Part shown: positions 63,688 to 64,000 of the stretch, piece by piece | Position numbering within the stretch: position 1 is the first letter of the stretch | How the letters are laid out: every line of letters starts with the position of its first letter | Source of the DNA: Deltaproteobacteria bacterium | Lineage (GTDB): Bacteria; Myxococcota_A; UBA796; GCA-2862545 | NCBI GenBank assembly: GCA_006226595.1 | Contig: SBGP01000091.1 | Location: 62,001 to 126,000 of the forward strand | Reading direction: 5' to 3' | Length of the DNA: 64,000 nt | Translations under genes and position numbers: made by a program | Notes under the pieces: model-generated | The model's database searches: none | What the model saw: only the letters and a program-made list of their open reading frames with translations | Told to the model about the DNA's origin: nothing

Positions 63688-64000
63688 CTAGCCCAGGAAG
63701 GGGTAGCGCCAGTCGTGCGGCGGGTTGAAGTTCTCCTTGATGGTGCGCGGGTTCGTCCACCGCAGGAGGTTCAGCGCGCTGCCGGCCTTGTCGTTGGTGC
63801 CGCTGGCCCGCGCACCGCCGAACGGCTGCTGGCCCACGACCGCGCCAGTCGGCTTGTCGTTGATGTAGAAGTTGCCCGCCGCGTGACGCAGGCGCTGCGT
63901 GGCGCGCTCCACCGCGTAGCGGTCCTGGGAGAAGATGGCGCCGGTGAGCGCGTAGGGCGAGGTCGTGTCGACCAGGGTCAGCGCGCCCTCCCAGTCCGCG
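63688..64000 (-). CDS. pruA: 1-pyrroline-5-carboxylate dehydrogenase, C-terminal part (5' partial)
   Basis: The last 103 or so residues of an aldehyde dehydrogenase; the frame is open to the window's right edge (SPYALTGAIFSQDRY). GNFYINDKPTGAVVGQQPFG, then GARASGTNDKAGS, is the C-terminal signature of P5C dehydrogenase, which oxidises glutamate semialdehyde to glutamate in proline degradation. The end LLRWTNPRTIKENFNPP also fits. The N-terminal catalytic part lies outside the window. Confidence 0.9.
   Translation of the reverse strand, partial: ADWEGALTLVDTTSPYALTGAIFSQDRYAVERATQRLRHAAGNFYINDKPTGAVVGQQPFGGARASGTNDKAGSALNLLRWTNPRTIKENFNPPHDWRYPFLG

Overview
The window is very GC-rich, almost fully coding DNA carrying 55 protein-coding genes. 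There is no rRNA, tRNA, CRISPR array or insertion sequence that I can see. Several traits point to a myxobacterium-like (Myxococcota, former deltaproteobacterial) chromosome. These are a Ser/Thr kinase fused to a STAND ATPase and TPRs, a MopE-type metal-binding-repeat lipoprotein, an MglA-like protein, an AgpS-like ether-lipid synthase, a choice-of-anchor-D (ASH) lipoprotein, an AgmX/TonB-C-type protein, and about 13 lipoproteins lying near their own lgt. The taxon is an inference, not something read from a marker gene.

Layout. 1-8.6 kb: the end of an ABC exporter, a frameshifted lipoprotein, a kinase-STAND-TPR regulator, a MopE-like lipoprotein and a hybrid histidine kinase. 8.7-16.6 kb: a START-domain protein, a site-2-protease-like pseudoprotease overlapping a lipoprotein gene, a three-gene operon ending in an ATP-dependent DNA ligase with two unrecognised partners, a PAS histidine kinase, and a small SRPBCC protein. 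16.6-23.6 kb: an unknown protein, dihydroorotase, a large TPR/coiled-coil lipoprotein, Bcp peroxiredoxin plus a lipoprotein, and a nucleosidase. 23.6-28.7 kb: a tightly coupled minus-strand operon of an LVIVD beta-propeller lipoprotein, a di-haem peroxidase-like lipoprotein, a metzincin-like lipoprotein and a small secreted protein. 28.8-34.6 kb: an ASH lipoprotein, a beta-barrel-like gene cut by two stops, lgt, and an MglA-like protein with a ruined P-loop and a C-terminal membrane anchor.

34.6-40.2 kb: recJ faces a four-gene overlapping operon (P-loop ATPase, arrestin-like membrane protein, DUF790/Bax1-type nuclease, amidohydrolase). 40.2-46.4 kb: a Thr-Asp-repeat lipoprotein, a 2-oxoglutarate/Fe oxygenase, and a nth-helicase-START operon joined by ATGA overlaps, then a DUF2505 protein. 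46.6-53.4 kb: a glycine-rich repeat barrel protein, a large unknown protein, an OmpA lipoprotein coupled to a DEDDh exonuclease, and an AgmX-like protein. 53.4-64 kb: the AgpS-like oxidase, an L-domain-like lipoprotein, an acyl-CoA ligase and enoyl-CoA hydratase with two KstR-like palindromes upstream, secreted proteins, DUF1801, a VOC protein, and the C-terminal end of proline-catabolic P5C dehydrogenase.

Three themes recur. First, cell-envelope lipoproteins with a signal peptide and a GGAGG site. Second, translational coupling by ATGA/TGATG overlaps. Third, a TANNNT box placed so close to several start codons that their mRNAs are probably leaderless. The best candidates for undescribed biology are the ligase trio (10.8-13.6 kb), the ATPase/arrestin/Bax1 operon (36.4-40.2 kb), the metzincin/di-haem lipoprotein operon (23.6-28.7 kb), and the two catalytically dead members of well-known families (S2P-like and MglA-like).
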